Assembly: GCA_900763175.1 (NCBI GenBank)
Contig: CAAFJI010000307.1
Span: 1-7,412, forward strand
Length of the DNA stretch: 7,412 nt
Source: Lachnospiraceae bacterium
Lineage (GTDB): Bacteria; Bacillota; Clostridia; Lachnospirales; Lachnospiraceae
Reading direction: 5' to 3'
A program made the position numbers and the translations under genes. Under the pieces are notes generated by a model that was given only the letters and a program-made list of their open reading frames with translations, ran no database searches and was not told where the DNA came from. Shown here piece after piece: positions 1-6,215 of the stretch (position 1 is the stretch's first letter; the number at the start of each line of letters is the position of its first letter).

Positions 1-2
1 TG

Positions 3-7
3 GGAGG
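3..7 (+). promoter_or_regulatory. Ribosome binding site of the solute-binding protein gene
   Basis: GGAGG lies 7 bases before the ATG at 15. It decides that start over the in-frame ATG at 21. The promoter must lie outside the window. Confidence 0.85.
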
Positions 8-14
8 TATATTT

Positions 15-1247
15 ATGAAAATGAAACGAGTTTTAACAACAGGTGTGGCTTTATCCATGATGCTCTCCATGACCCCTGTGACAGCATCTGCTGAAGAAGC
101 AGTCAGCATTGATGTGATTGCTGCTCAGTACGGACAGCAGACCGCTGACTGGTGGGCAAACTTCGTAACAGAATTTAATGAAGCAAACCCTGGAATCAAT
201 CTGAATGTAGAAGTTGTTTCCTGGAATGATATTTACACAGTTGTAAATACCCGTATTGCCAACGGTGAAGCTCCGGATGTCCTGAACATTGATGTATTCG
301 CAGATTATCAGGCAGATGATCTTCTTCTTCCGATTCAGGACGTAGTATCTGAGGAAACTTATAATAAGATGTATGAGGCTTTTCTTGCACAGTCTGAAGT
401 AGATGGAACCGTATGGGCAATCCCGGACCTTGCTTCCGCACGTGCTATGTATTACAACAAGGACATCCTTGACGCAGCAGGCGTTACAGAAGTTCCTACC
501 ACATGGGATGAGTTAAAAGCAGCCTGCGAAGCAATCAAATCCTATGATGACAGCATTTATCCATGGGGCATTGATATGACAACTGACGAAGGTCAGGCAG
601 CCTTTGCTTACTACACATGGAACAATGGCGGCGGATTCGTTGACGAAGATGGCAACTGGACTCTGAACAGTGCTGAGAACGTTGAAGCAATCCAGTTCGC
701 AATCGATCTTGTAAACTCCGGTTATACAAATACAGACCCTGCTAATGATACCCGTTACGACCTGCAGGATATGTTCGGTGCCGGCAAAGTGGCTATGCTT
801 ATTGCTCCGAACAGCTTACCAACCTACATTGCAACAGGCGGAAATGAAGTAAACTACGGTGTAGCTTCTATCCCATCCAACACCGGCACATCTGTATCTG
901 CAGGCGTTATGGACCGTTTCATGTGCTTCGACAATGACTACTCTGATGAAGAAAAAGCTGCCATCACAACATTCTTTGATTATTTCTATGATGATGCACG
1001 CTATACAGAGTGGGTAGATATGGAGGGATTCCTTCCGGCAACCAAGACCGGTGGCGAGGCTCTTGCAGCAGCTGATGAGACAATGGCAAGCTGGATCGAT
1101 ATCGTAGGCAGCTGTAAATTCTATCCAACAGCAAAGACTGAATGGGCAGATGTAAAACAGGGCGTTATCAATGTTGAGCAGAATGCACTTCTGGGCGAAG
1201 ACGTTCAGACACTGCTGGATGATCTCCAGGCTGAAATCGCTGGCTGA
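15..1247 (+). CDS. Extracellular solute-binding protein of a CUT1-type sugar ABC importer
   Basis: This 410-residue protein resembles family 1 extracellular solute-binding proteins (MalE/MsmE-like), which capture a sugar outside the cell and deliver it to membrane permeases. An N-terminal signal peptide is visible: basic start (KMKR, residues 2-5), hydrophobic stretch about 6-22, and a signal peptidase I type site after TASA (about residue 26). There is no lipobox cysteine; the first Cys lies near residue 170. The mature part shows typical family features, such as a PDVLNIDVFADY-like segment near 87-98, VWAIPDLASARAMYYNKD around 133-150 and a following TTWDEL. Length is normal. The ATG at 15 is chosen because GGAGG at 3-7 sits 7 bases upstream; the in-frame ATG at 21 would be 13 bases away. 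Two permease genes follow, but no ATPase gene. The substrate cannot be told from sequence; sugar specificity is inferred from the permease type. Confidence 0.95.
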   Translation: MKMKRVLTTGVALSMMLSMTPVTASAEEAVSIDVIAAQYGQQTADWWANFVTEFNEANPGINLNVEVVSWNDIYTVVNTRIANGEAPDVLNIDVFADYQADDLLLPIQDVVSEETYNKMYEAFLAQSEVDGTVWAIPDLASARAMYYNKDILDAAGVTEVPTTWDELKAACEAIKSYDDSIYPWGIDMTTDEGQAAFAYYTWNNGGGFVDEDGNWTLNSAENVEAIQFAIDLVNSGYTNTDPANDTRYDLQDMFGAGKVAMLIAPNSLPTYIATGGNEVNYGVASIPSNTGTSVSAGVMDRFMCFDNDYSDEEKAAITTFFDYFYDDARYTEWVDMEGFLPATKTGGEALAAADETMASWIDIVGSCKFYPTAKTEWADVKQGVINVEQNALLGEDVQTLLDDLQAEIAG

Positions 1248-1284
1248 TCCTACTTGCAATGCATTCCCATTACGAGGATGATAA

Positions 1285-1315
1285 TGGGCCGGACTTTTAG
1301 GTCCGGTCCATTTTT
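1285..1315 (+). terminator. Intrinsic terminator or attenuator between binding protein and permeases
   Basis: The arms 1285-1294 (tgggccggac) and 1301-1310 (gtccggtcca) form a 10-bp GC-rich stem with one G-U pair and a 6-base loop, followed directly by TTTTT at 1311-1315. It lies 38 bases after the binding-protein stop codon and before the permease genes. In many sugar importers such a partial terminator makes much more binding protein than permease; that role here is inferred. Confidence 0.8.
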
Positions 1316-1317
1316 AA

Positions 1318-1392
1318 GGTTGCTTCGCAAAGAAGCAGCCGATACTTCTTGTGCCTGTCACGAGAAGGTTCCGCTTTTTTTGCGAAGCAACC
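1318..1392 (+). repeat. Interrupted inverted repeat with internal hairpins upstream of the first permease gene
   Basis: The 14-base arms 1318-1331 (ggttgcttcgcaaa) and 1379-1392 (tttgcgaagcaacc) are perfect reverse complements. Inside, 1345-1353 pairs with 1359-1367 (9 bp, one G-U, loop cctgt). The left arm can instead fold with 1332-1340 (ggttgcttc with gaagcagcc, one G-U, loop gcaaa), which is a near copy of the right arm. A run of seven T at 1375-1381 follows the inner hairpin after 7 bases. It may be a dispersed palindromic repeat or a transcript-level switch; sequence alone does not decide. Confidence 0.8.
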
Positions 1393-1413
1393 GATAACGC
1401 TATTCTTACAAAA

Positions 1414-1420
1414 AGAGAGG
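1414..1420 (+). promoter_or_regulatory. Ribosome binding site that sets the GTG start of the first permease
   Basis: AGAGAGG lies 8 bases before GTG at 1429. An in-frame GTG at 1351 would give 26 more residues, but those codons fall inside the inverted repeat, have no ribosome binding site and do not look like a permease N-terminus. Confidence 0.7.
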
Positions 1421-1428
1421 TATCCCCT

Positions 1429-2307
1429 GTGAAGAAAAAATTCCGAAAAGTGGAGCCCTATATCTGGATTTTGCCCAGTGTTCTTCTGATGGCAATCTTC
1501 ATTTTGGTTCCCATTATCTTTGTATTCCGTATGTCCTTAAGCGAAGTCAGCAAGGCTGGTCTGATCAAGGGCTTTGCAGGACTTGACAATTTCCGTAAAG
1601 TTATAAACAGTCCTGTCTTTCTTATGGTTCTCAAGAATACCATCGTATGGACCGTTGCCGTTGTAGGCATTTCCACACTTCTTGGTTTTATCCTTGCGAT
1701 CCTTCTCAACAACGAATTTAAAGGCCGTAAAATTGCCCGTGCAGTAATCGTTTTCCCGTGGGCTACCACTTTGATCGTCCAGGCAAGTATCTGGAAATTC
1801 ATCATTGATACCGATTACGGCACCTTAAATACACTGTTGATGAAGCTTGGCATCATTGACCATGCTGTCAACTGGACTCCCACTGCAGGAGCTTACTTTG
1901 CATGGGAGATTGCCTGTGGTATTTTTGTTACCATTCCCTTTGTAACCTTTACCGTATTATCCGGTTTACAGAGCATTGATGCCAGCTATTACGAGGCTGC
2001 TGCAGTAGACGGTGCCAGCTACTGGCAGAAAATGTTCCGGATCACCATCCCGCTGGTCCGTCCAAACCTGACTATCAGCACGATCCTGAACATTATCTAT
2101 GTATTTAACTCTTTTCCGATCATATGGACCATTACCAAGGGCGACCCTGCCAACCGCACCGACACCCTGGTCACTTATCTGTACAAGCTGGCCTTCTATA
2201 ATGGCAAGCAGGGAAGTGCAGCCGCAGTATCCGTTATCGGCTTTTTGATCCTGCTTCTGTGTGCCAGCCTGTATATGGTTTCCGTGTTAAAGAAAGGAGA
2301 CGAATAA
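1429..2307 (+). CDS. Sugar ABC transporter permease, MalF/UgpA type
   Basis: A 292-residue inner subunit of an ABC importer that forms half of the membrane channel. Six hydrophobic segments can be read, at roughly 13-33, 66-93, 101-121, 155-177, 212-233 and 263-286. The cytoplasmic EAA loop that docks on the ATPase is clear at 189-212: YEAAAVDGAS followed by FRITIPLVRP. The length fits CUT1 permeases of the short MalF type, which lack the large periplasmic insertion of E. coli MalF. The start is taken as GTG 1429, behind AGAGAGG. The gene is separated from the binding protein by a terminator-like hairpin and a palindromic region, so its expression is probably set below that of the binding protein. 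The next permease begins one base after its stop codon, so the two are almost certainly co-transcribed and translationally coupled. Confidence 0.95.
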   Translation: MKKKFRKVEPYIWILPSVLLMAIFILVPIIFVFRMSLSEVSKAGLIKGFAGLDNFRKVINSPVFLMVLKNTIVWTVAVVGISTLLGFILAILLNNEFKGRKIARAVIVFPWATTLIVQASIWKFIIDTDYGTLNTLLMKLGIIDHAVNWTPTAGAYFAWEIACGIFVTIPFVTFTVLSGLQSIDASYYEAAAVDGASYWQKMFRITIPLVRPNLTISTILNIIYVFNSFPIIWTITKGDPANRTDTLVTYLYKLAFYNGKQGSAAAVSVIGFLILLLCASLYMVSVLKKGDE

Positions 2308-2308
2308 T

Positions 2309-3169
2309 ATGGCAAATACAGCTGCTTCATCCAAAAAATCAACAAAAAACACTGTTTTGCGGGTACTTCTTTATGTGGTCATCATTGCAATCTGTCTGAT
2401 CACCCTGTACCCTTATTTCGTAACCATCTGTACTGCCTTAAAAAGCCGTGCGGAGATTTTCTCCATGAACGGAACCATTTTCCCGGTCAAGGCTATCTGG
2501 TCCAACTTTACAGATGTGTGGAAGCTGGCTCCTATGAGCAATTACATGGTGAACTCTATCGTAATCGCCGGAGGCTCTACTCTCCTTGCCATGCTCTGCG
2601 GAATTCCGGCTGCTTATGCCCTGTCCAGAATGAAATTTAAAGGCCAGACCGCTTTTCTGGGATTCGTCATTGTATCTCAGATGTTTGCACCAGTTGTGCT
2701 TCTCATCGGTATTTACAAGGTTATGATGGCCCTTCACCTTACCAACAGTATTCTGGGGCTGATCTTTATTAACGCAGCTTTTAACCAGGCATTTGCCATC
2801 TGGCTCCTTCGTGGTACGTTCCTTAGCATATCCCCGGAAATGGAGCAGGCTGCTACTATTGACGGCTGTAACCGTGTGCACGCCCTTTTAAAGATTCTTC
2901 TGCCTGTAGCCGCACCTGGAATCGTAACGGCCCTTATTTTCGTTTTTATCAACGCATGGAACGAATATACGGTTGCACTTACACTGATTTCTACAGATAC
3001 CTTTAAGCCTCTGACAGTTGGAATCAATATTTTCAATGGTTACAACATGATCGAGTGGCAGTATCTGTTTGCCGCATCTTTATATGCCATCGTACCTGTT
3101 GTCATTCTTTTTGTAGGCATCGAAAAAAATCTGGTTGGCGGATTAACTTCTGGCGGTGTCAAGGGTTGA
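2309..3169 (+). CDS. Sugar ABC transporter permease, MalG/UgpE type
   Basis: A 286-residue partner permease that completes the membrane channel. It has a short charged N-terminus rich in Lys/Ser, a first membrane helix at about 17-40, further hydrophobic segments near 82-104, 115-140, 145-166, 203-224 and 255-272, and an EAA loop at about 177-204 (EMEQAATIDGC, then LLPVAAPGI). The ending GLTSGGVKG is characteristic of MalG-like subunits. AAAGGAG at 2293-2299 stands 9 bases before the ATG, inside the end of the preceding gene, which stops at 2307. No ATP-binding subunit follows, so the importer probably uses a general MsmK/MalK-type ATPase from elsewhere; this is an inference from how CUT1 systems often work in Firmicutes. 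The stop codon overlaps a -35-like element that appears to face nrdD. Confidence 0.95.
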   Translation: MANTAASSKKSTKNTVLRVLLYVVIIAICLITLYPYFVTICTALKSRAEIFSMNGTIFPVKAIWSNFTDVWKLAPMSNYMVNSIVIAGGSTLLAMLCGIPAAYALSRMKFKGQTAFLGFVIVSQMFAPVVLLIGIYKVMMALHLTNSILGLIFINAAFNQAFAIWLLRGTFLSISPEMEQAATIDGCNRVHALLKILLPVAAPGIVTALIFVFINAWNEYTVALTLISTDTFKPLTVGINIFNGYNMIEWQYLFAASLYAIVPVVILFVGIEKNLVGGLTSGGVKG

Positions 3170-3193
3170 TTTTAATTTTTTTCTCTGTATAAT
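3166..3193 (+). promoter_or_regulatory. Promoter-like sequence (distal) for the nrdDG region
   Basis: TTGATT at 3166-3171 and a perfect TATAAT at 3188-3193 are separated by 16 bases. The -35 overlaps the stop codon of the upstream permease. A transcript would start near 3200 and run first through the hairpin at 3212-3236, giving a leader of about 200 bases before nrdD. Confidence 0.6.
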
Positions 3194-3211
3194 AGAAAAA
3201 GATATGGACGC

Positions 3212-3236
3212 AAAGGGTTGCCCAGGGCAGCCCTTT
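3212..3236 (+). terminator. GC-rich hairpin, probable terminator of the importer operon or attenuator
   Basis: The arms 3212-3222 (aaagggttgcc) and 3226-3236 (ggcagcccttt) form an 11-bp stem with one G-U pair and a 3-base loop. The sequence after it is ccttatgc, so the U-tract is poor. It could end transcripts of the importer operon or attenuate transcripts from the promoter at 3166-3193. Confidence 0.6.
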
Positions 3237-3310
3237 CCTTATGCACTGAAAAAGAAATTTTTTCAAATTCAGCACTTTTCACAGATTTTTGGAATTGCCA
3301 TTTTTCCCCC

Positions 3311-3338
3311 TTGACTTTTCTGTGGAATACTGTAATAT
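3311..3338 (+). promoter_or_regulatory. Probable proximal promoter of nrdDG
   Basis: TTGACT at 3311-3316 and TAATAT at 3333-3338 lie 16 bases apart, which predicts a start near 3345. That places the two NrdR-box-like sites at and just after the transcription start, a position suited to repression. Confidence 0.65.
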
Positions 3339-3345
3339 TGATGGT

Positions 3346-3361
3346 GCACAACATTTAGTTT
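3346..3361 (+). promoter_or_regulatory. NrdR box-like operator, upstream copy
   Basis: The 16 bases match the known NrdR box consensus ACACwATATATwGTGT at 12 of 16 positions by hand alignment (gcacaacatttagttt). It starts 31 bp before the second copy, a whole number of helical turns, as is usual for NrdR box pairs. NrdR represses ribonucleotide reductase genes in many bacteria. Confidence 0.6.
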
Positions 3362-3376
3362 ATTTTTTAAATTTAG

Positions 3377-3392
3377 ACACAATATATGGAGG
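3377..3392 (+). promoter_or_regulatory. NrdR box-like operator, downstream copy overlapping the nrdD ribosome binding site
   Basis: The first 11 bases, acacaatatat, match the NrdR box consensus exactly, and the whole 16 bases match at 13 positions. The right half is weaker because it merges with the GGAGGG ribosome binding site at 3388-3393. Confidence 0.65.
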
Positions 3393-3393
3393 G
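3388..3393 (+). promoter_or_regulatory. Ribosome binding site that sets the nrdD start
   Basis: GGAGGG is followed 10 bases later by ATG at 3404. The in-frame ATG at 3386 overlaps this element, so it cannot use it and is unlikely to be the start. Confidence 0.8.
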
Positions 3394-3403
3394 ATTTACA
3401 AAT

Positions 3404-5593
3404 ATGAGCACAGAAGTCAATGCAAACGTCATCAAGCGAAATGGCGTGGAAGTTATCTTTGATAAGGCAAAGATTATCAATGCCGTTCAGAAAGCAAATG
3501 AGGAGGTTCCCAAGCTTCACCAGCTCAGCCAGTATCAGATCACTGCCCTTGCGGATACGATCGCTAATCGTGCTCTGGAATCCTCCCACGCAGTAAATGT
3601 AGAAGATATCCAGGATATGGTAGAGACCGGAATTATGGAAATGCGTGGATATGAGGTTGCTCAGAAGTATGTGCGCTATCGTTACAAGAGAGAGCTTACA
3701 CGCAAGTCTAATACCACAGATGACAACATCCTCTCTCTTCTGGACCAGATCAATGAGAACGCCAAGCAGGAGAATTCCAACAAGAACCCCACGATCAACT
3801 CCACCCAGAGAGATTATATGGCCGGAGAGGTCAGCAAGGATCTGACCATGCGTGTTCTTCTTCCGGAGGAGATTGTCCGTGCACATGATGAAGGAATCAT
3901 CCATTTCCATGATTCTGATTACTACGCACAGCGTGAGCATAACTGTGATCTGATCAATCTTCAGGATATGCTTCAGAACGGTACTGTTATCAGCCAGACC
4001 CTGATTGAGAAGCCCCACAGCTTTTTCACTGCCTGCAACGTTACCACACAGATCGTTGCACAGGTTGCAAGTAACCAGTACGGCGGCCAGTCCTTCTCTC
4101 TTGCCCACCTTGCACCTTTTGTTGACATCAGCCGTCAGAAGATCCGCAATAAGGTCATTGAGGAGCGTAAGGAATGTGGCGAGCCTCTTGATGAAGAGAT
4201 TATCCAGAAGGTATCTGAGCGTAGACTGAAGGATGAGATCCAGAGCGGTATCCAGACTATCCAGTATCAGCTGATCACTCTTATGACCTGTAATGGTCAG
4301 GCACCTTTTGTTACTATCTTCATGTATCTGGATGAGGTTCCGGAGGGACGTACCCGTGATGACCTGGCGCTGATCATTGAGGAAGTGATGAAGCAGCGTA
4401 TGCAGGGTGTTAAGAATGAGCGTGGTGCATGGATCACTCCTGCTTTCCCGAAGCTGATCTACGTACTGGATGAGGATAATATCCATGAGGATTCCAAATA
4501 CTGGTACCTTACCGAGCTTGCTGCCAGATGTACTGCCAAGCGTATGGTTCCTGATTACATCTCAGCCAAGATCATGCGCCAGTTAAAGGGCGGAAACGTA
4601 TACACCTGTATGGGATGCCGCTCCTTCCTCACTGTTGAGGAGAAACAGAAGAATCCAGATGGCTCTTACAAGTTCTACGGTCGTTTCAACCAGGGGGTTG
4701 TTACCATTAACCTTGTAGACGTTGCCTGCTCCTCAGAAGGGGATATGGATAAATTCTGGGAGATCCTGGAGGATCGTCTGGAGCTTTGCCACAGAGCACT
4801 GCGCTGCAGACATGAGCGTCTCCTTGGCACTGTTTCCGATGTCGCTCCTATCCTCTGGCAATACGGTGCACTTGCCCGTCTGAAAAAGGGTGAAACCATC
4901 GACAAGCTTCTGTATGACGGCTATTCCACGATTTCCCTCGGATATGCAGGAATCCATGAAATGTGCATGAGAATGCTTGGCAAACCGCACACAGATCCTG
5001 AGGCCCGTCCGTTTGCACTGAAGGTAATGCAGCGTCTCAATGACAAATGTGCAGAATGGAAGGCAGCTGAGAACATCAGTTATTCCGTATATGGTACTCC
5101 AATGGAATCTACCACCTACAAATTTGCCAAATGCCTCCAGAAGCGTTTCGGCATTATCCCTGGTGTTACAGATAAGAACTATATTACAAACAGCTATCAT
5201 GTCCATGTAACCGAAGAAATCGATGCCTTCTCCAAGCTGAAATTTGAGTCTGAATTCCAGAAGCTTTCTCCAGGAGGTGCGATCAGCTACGTAGAAGTTC
5301 CTAATATGAAGCAGAACATCCCAGCTGTTCTCTCTGTTATGAAGTTTATTTATGACAATATTATGTACGCAGAACTGAATACAAAGAGTGATTACTGTGA
5401 TGTCTGCGGATACGACGGGGAAATCCAGATTAAAGAGGATGAGAATGGCAAGCTGATCTGGGAATGCCCGAATTGCGGGAACCATAATCAGGATAAAATG
5501 AGTGTTGCAAGAAGAACCTGTGGATATATCGGAACTCAGTTCTGGAATCAGGGACGTACACAGGAAATTAAGGACAGAGTCTTACATCTGTAA
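3404..5593 (+). CDS. nrdD: Anaerobic (class III) ribonucleoside-triphosphate reductase
   Basis: A 729-residue cytoplasmic glycyl radical enzyme that reduces ribonucleoside triphosphates to dNTPs without oxygen. The N-terminus (about 9-97, IKRNGVEVIFDKAKI onward) is an ATP-cone, the allosteric domain that senses ATP/dATP. Active-site cysteines are recognisable as C181 (HNCDL) and C405 in CMGCRS. N297 in CNGQAPF fits the formate-using NrdD type, a tentative reading. C665, C668, C688 and C691 form the C-terminal zinc site (CDVCG and CPNCG). RTCGYIG at 704-710 carries the glycyl radical residue G707. Length and all key residues are normal, so it looks intact. The start at 3404 is preferred to 3386 because GGAGGG at 3388-3393 serves it. 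nrdG follows 17 bases downstream in one operon. Two NrdR-like boxes upstream suggest dNTP-responsive repression. Confidence 0.98.
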   Translation: MSTEVNANVIKRNGVEVIFDKAKIINAVQKANEEVPKLHQLSQYQITALADTIANRALESSHAVNVEDIQDMVETGIMEMRGYEVAQKYVRYRYKRELTRKSNTTDDNILSLLDQINENAKQENSNKNPTINSTQRDYMAGEVSKDLTMRVLLPEEIVRAHDEGIIHFHDSDYYAQREHNCDLINLQDMLQNGTVISQTLIEKPHSFFTACNVTTQIVAQVASNQYGGQSFSLAHLAPFVDISRQKIRNKVIEERKECGEPLDEEIIQKVSERRLKDEIQSGIQTIQYQLITLMTCNGQAPFVTIFMYLDEVPEGRTRDDLALIIEEVMKQRMQGVKNERGAWITPAFPKLIYVLDEDNIHEDSKYWYLTELAARCTAKRMVPDYISAKIMRQLKGGNVYTCMGCRSFLTVEEKQKNPDGSYKFYGRFNQGVVTINLVDVACSSEGDMDKFWEILEDRLELCHRALRCRHERLLGTVSDVAPILWQYGALARLKKGETIDKLLYDGYSTISLGYAGIHEMCMRMLGKPHTDPEARPFALKVMQRLNDKCAEWKAAENISYSVYGTPMESTTYKFAKCLQKRFGIIPGVTDKNYITNSYHVHVTEEIDAFSKLKFESEFQKLSPGGAISYVEVPNMKQNIPAVLSVMKFIYDNIMYAELNTKSDYCDVCGYDGEIQIKEDENGKLIWECPNCGNHNQDKMSVARRTCGYIGTQFWNQGRTQEIKDRVLHL

Positions 5594-5610
5594 GTCGGAA
5601 AGGTAATCTT

Positions 5611-6120
5611 ATGAATTACGGAACCATTAAGTCCTATGACATTGCCAATGGTACAGGGGTGCGGGTCAGCCTGTTTGTTTCCGGCTGCCGCCACCACTGC
5701 AAGGGCTGTTTCAATGCTCCCACCTGGGATTTTGATTATGGTGAGCCTTTTACCAGAGAAACACAGGATAAGATTTTAAAGCTCCTGGAGCCTTCTTATA
5801 TTGAGGGGTTTTCTCTTCTTGGCGGCGAGCCTTTCGAGCCGGAGAATCAACCTGCTCTCGCCCAGCTTCTGGAAACAATCAAGGCTGTCTATCCACAGAA
5901 GTCTGTATGGTGCTACAGTGGTTATCTCTTTGACCAGGATATGGTTCCTGGGGGAAAGGTGTACACGCCGTTTACAGACCGGATGCTTTCCTGTATTGAT
6001 GTGCTTGTGGATGGGGAATTTATTCTGGAACAGAAGGACATTTCCCTTCAGTTCCGTGGAAGTAAGAATCAGCGGATCCTTCACCTGAAAAATGGCAAAC
6101 TGGTAAAGATTGGATTGTAA
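5611..6120 (+). CDS. nrdG: Anaerobic ribonucleoside-triphosphate reductase activating protein (radical SAM)
   Basis: A 169-residue radical-SAM enzyme that uses a [4Fe-4S] cluster and S-adenosylmethionine to make the glycyl radical on NrdD. The cluster motif CxxxCxxC is present at C26, C30 and C33 (GCRHHCKGC). GGEPF at 71-75 is the SAM amino-group binding motif. VLVDGEF at about 131-137 and FRGSKNQR at 148-155 match conserved NrdG segments. Size is close to known NrdG proteins, which are around 150-180 residues. GGAAAGG at 5597-5603 lies 7 bases before the ATG, and the gap to nrdD is only 17 bases, so the two are one transcription unit. A long hairpin follows 22 bases after the stop. Confidence 0.97.
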   Translation: MNYGTIKSYDIANGTGVRVSLFVSGCRHHCKGCFNAPTWDFDYGEPFTRETQDKILKLLEPSYIEGFSLLGGEPFEPENQPALAQLLETIKAVYPQKSVWCYSGYLFDQDMVPGGKVYTPFTDRMLSCIDVLVDGEFILEQKDISLQFRGSKNQRILHLKNGKLVKIGL

Positions 6121-6142
6121 AAAACATATCCGTTCAGAAAAT

Positions 6143-6203
6143 AAATACCACAGTTAGAAAACAGATTGCAATTCTCAATCCTCTTTTCAACTGTGGTATT
6201 TTT
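6143..6203. terminator. Shared bidirectional terminator between nrdG and the exonuclease gene
   Basis: The arms 6143-6155 (aaataccacagtt) and 6189-6201 (aactgtggtattt) pair perfectly over 13 bp. Past one bulged A, gaaaa 6157-6161 pairs with ttttc 6184-6188, and gattg 6164-6168 pairs with caatc 6176-6180, so most of the 59 bases can form one long imperfect hairpin. T bases end it on the plus strand (6199-6203), and A-rich sequence (6137-6145) gives U residues on the minus strand. The genes on both sides converge here. Confidence 0.8.
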
Positions 6204-6215
6204 ATGCAAATATTC

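Noticed and set aside
816..1259. A 147-codon open frame on the minus strand
   Set aside because: It is antisense to the conserved C-terminal part of the binding protein, is Cys/Ile-rich and resembles no family; treated as a shadow.
1380..1406. Promoter-like TTGCGA with TATTCT before the first permease
   Set aside because: The spacing is only 15 bases and both hexamers are poor; not enough to call.
1351..1428. Longer N-terminus for the first permease
   Set aside because: The extra 26 residues are read from the inverted repeat and lack both a ribosome binding site and similarity to a permease N-terminus; GTG at 1429 has AGAGAGG at good spacing.
3246..3272. AT-rich hairpin tgaaaaa/ttttttca
   Set aside because: It is a weak 7-bp A-T stem of a kind common in AT-rich intergenic DNA; no clear role.
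3269..4486. A 405-codon open frame on the minus strand overlapping the nrdD start
   Set aside because: It lies antisense to an unmistakable nrdD, spans the nrdD promoter region, shows no domain or ribosome binding site, and its composition (Leu/Ile/Asp/Cys-rich) is typical of a codon-bias shadow.
4733..5485. A 250-codon open frame on the minus strand within nrdD
   Set aside because: It is fully antisense to the conserved catalytic and zinc-binding part of nrdD, without its own signals.
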